Assembly (NCBI RefSeq): GCF_900111295.1
Contig: NZ_FOGT01000003.1
Location: forward strand, 124,001 to 188,000
From: Salipaludibacillus aurantiacus
GTDB taxonomy: Bacteria > Bacillota > Bacilli > Bacillales > Salisediminibacteriaceae
Direction: 5' to 3'
Length of the DNA stretch: 64,000 nucleotides
Shown: in pieces, positions 63,711 to 64,000 of the stretch
Numbering within the stretch: the stretch's first letter is position 1
Layout of the letters: each line of letters opens with the position of its first letter
Notes under the pieces: model-generated
The model's database searches: none
What the model was told of the DNA's origin: nothing
The model's input: the letters and a program-made list of their open reading frames with translations, nothing else
Program-made: the position numbers and the translations under genes

Positions 63711-64000
63711 CTATTTTTTTGAACCTAGCATAAGAGCTGTATAAGCACCCGCAGCGAAAGTGAGAAGACTTGGGAAAACTGCAGCCCCCCCGTTGCCAAA
63801 CCCCGGGTAAACGAGCACACACGATCCGAGCAGAAGGCCTATTATAGCGGCGTAAGTCATATACGGGAAATTGTTAAGCAAGTATTTTATAAACTTACTG
63901 CTGATAACAAAACCGACGATTATTCCTGAAGCAAGAATGAATATAACAGGTAAATCCAGCGTAGCCAGTGCGTTCATTGCTGTGTAATACACACCAAACA
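63711..64000 (-). CDS. DUF368 family membrane protein (N-terminus beyond window)
   Basis: The frame is open to the right edge, so only the C-terminal ~95 residues are visible. Membrane segments LPVIFILASGIIVGFVIS and PYMTYAAIIGLLLGSCVLVYPG are typical of the last part of DUF368 proteins, with the SKFIKYLLNNFP linker. DUF368 proteins (PopT) have been linked to recycling of undecaprenyl phosphate across the membrane. Family assignment rests on this partial view. Confidence 0.75.
   Translation of the reverse strand, partial: FGVYYTAMNALATLDLPVIFILASGIIVGFVISSKFIKYLLNNFPYMTYAAIIGLLLGSCVLVYPGFGNGGAAVFPSLLTFAAGAYTALMLGSKK

Overview
This window is chromosomal DNA of an endospore-forming Bacillaceae. 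Sporulation and germination genes (intact sigK, a gerA-type operon, an RsfA-type regulator) lie beside long blocks collinear with the Bacillus subtilis yrr/yrz/yrv region: greA-udk-trhP2-trhP1-trmR-mltG, yrzB-ruvX-ireB-alaS, recD2-yrrB-mnmA-iscS-cymR, rarA, 6S RNA, aspS-hisS, dtd-relA-apt-recJ and secDF-comN. Acidic proteins with Asn/Glu-rich spacers would fit a salt- or alkali-adapted species, but that is inference.

Layout. 1-6.4 kb: phospholipid synthesis (psd, pssA, divergent), a DHH-CBS-nucleotidyltransferase fusion for tRNA ends, a peroxiredoxin/thioredoxin-like pair behind a PerR-like box, and deoD. 6.4-12.1 kb: lipoate ligase, a germinant receptor operon and sigK. 12.2-27.5 kb: a looser region with single genes (aldo/keto reductase, RsbR paralogue, HxlR regulator, dapF, Mn-type binding protein, PRC-barrel protein, alpha-glucosidase with its LacI regulator, S9 peptidase, HPr-like protein, Nudix hydrolase, mtnN). 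It also holds most copies of a dispersed inverted-repeat element. 27.7-46.6 kb: conserved housekeeping on the minus strand, covering wobble-uridine tRNA modification (trhP1/trhP2/trmR and iscS/mnmA), cell-wall synthesis (mltG), alaS with a T-box leader, recD2 and the cysteine regulator cymR. 46.7-64 kb: rarA, an RsfA-type gene, 6S RNA, a T-box-controlled hisS-aspS operon, stringent response and purine salvage genes, recJ, separate secD and secF, comN and the edge of a DUF368 gene.

Main discovery. At 16331-16615 (minus) a 94-residue HesB/IscA-like protein is interrupted by one in-frame TGA. The TGA sits exactly where this family has its conserved cysteine (AGMG-TGA-GGP). A perfect 7-bp stem with loop UGGAU lies 25 nt downstream, matching the described form of a bacterial SECIS element. 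The gene therefore looks like a genuine selenoprotein that ordinary ORF calling misses, and it implies that the host decodes UGA as selenocysteine.

Second-tier observations: a MITE-like repeat with three fuller copies and one fragment whose internal stems show compensatory base changes; an RsbR paralogue with Asp at a stressosome phosphothreonine site; an HPr-like protein without the catalytic histidine; a likely A-adding type tRNA nucleotidyltransferase; secD and secF unfused; and several strong promoters, operators, terminators and hairpins.
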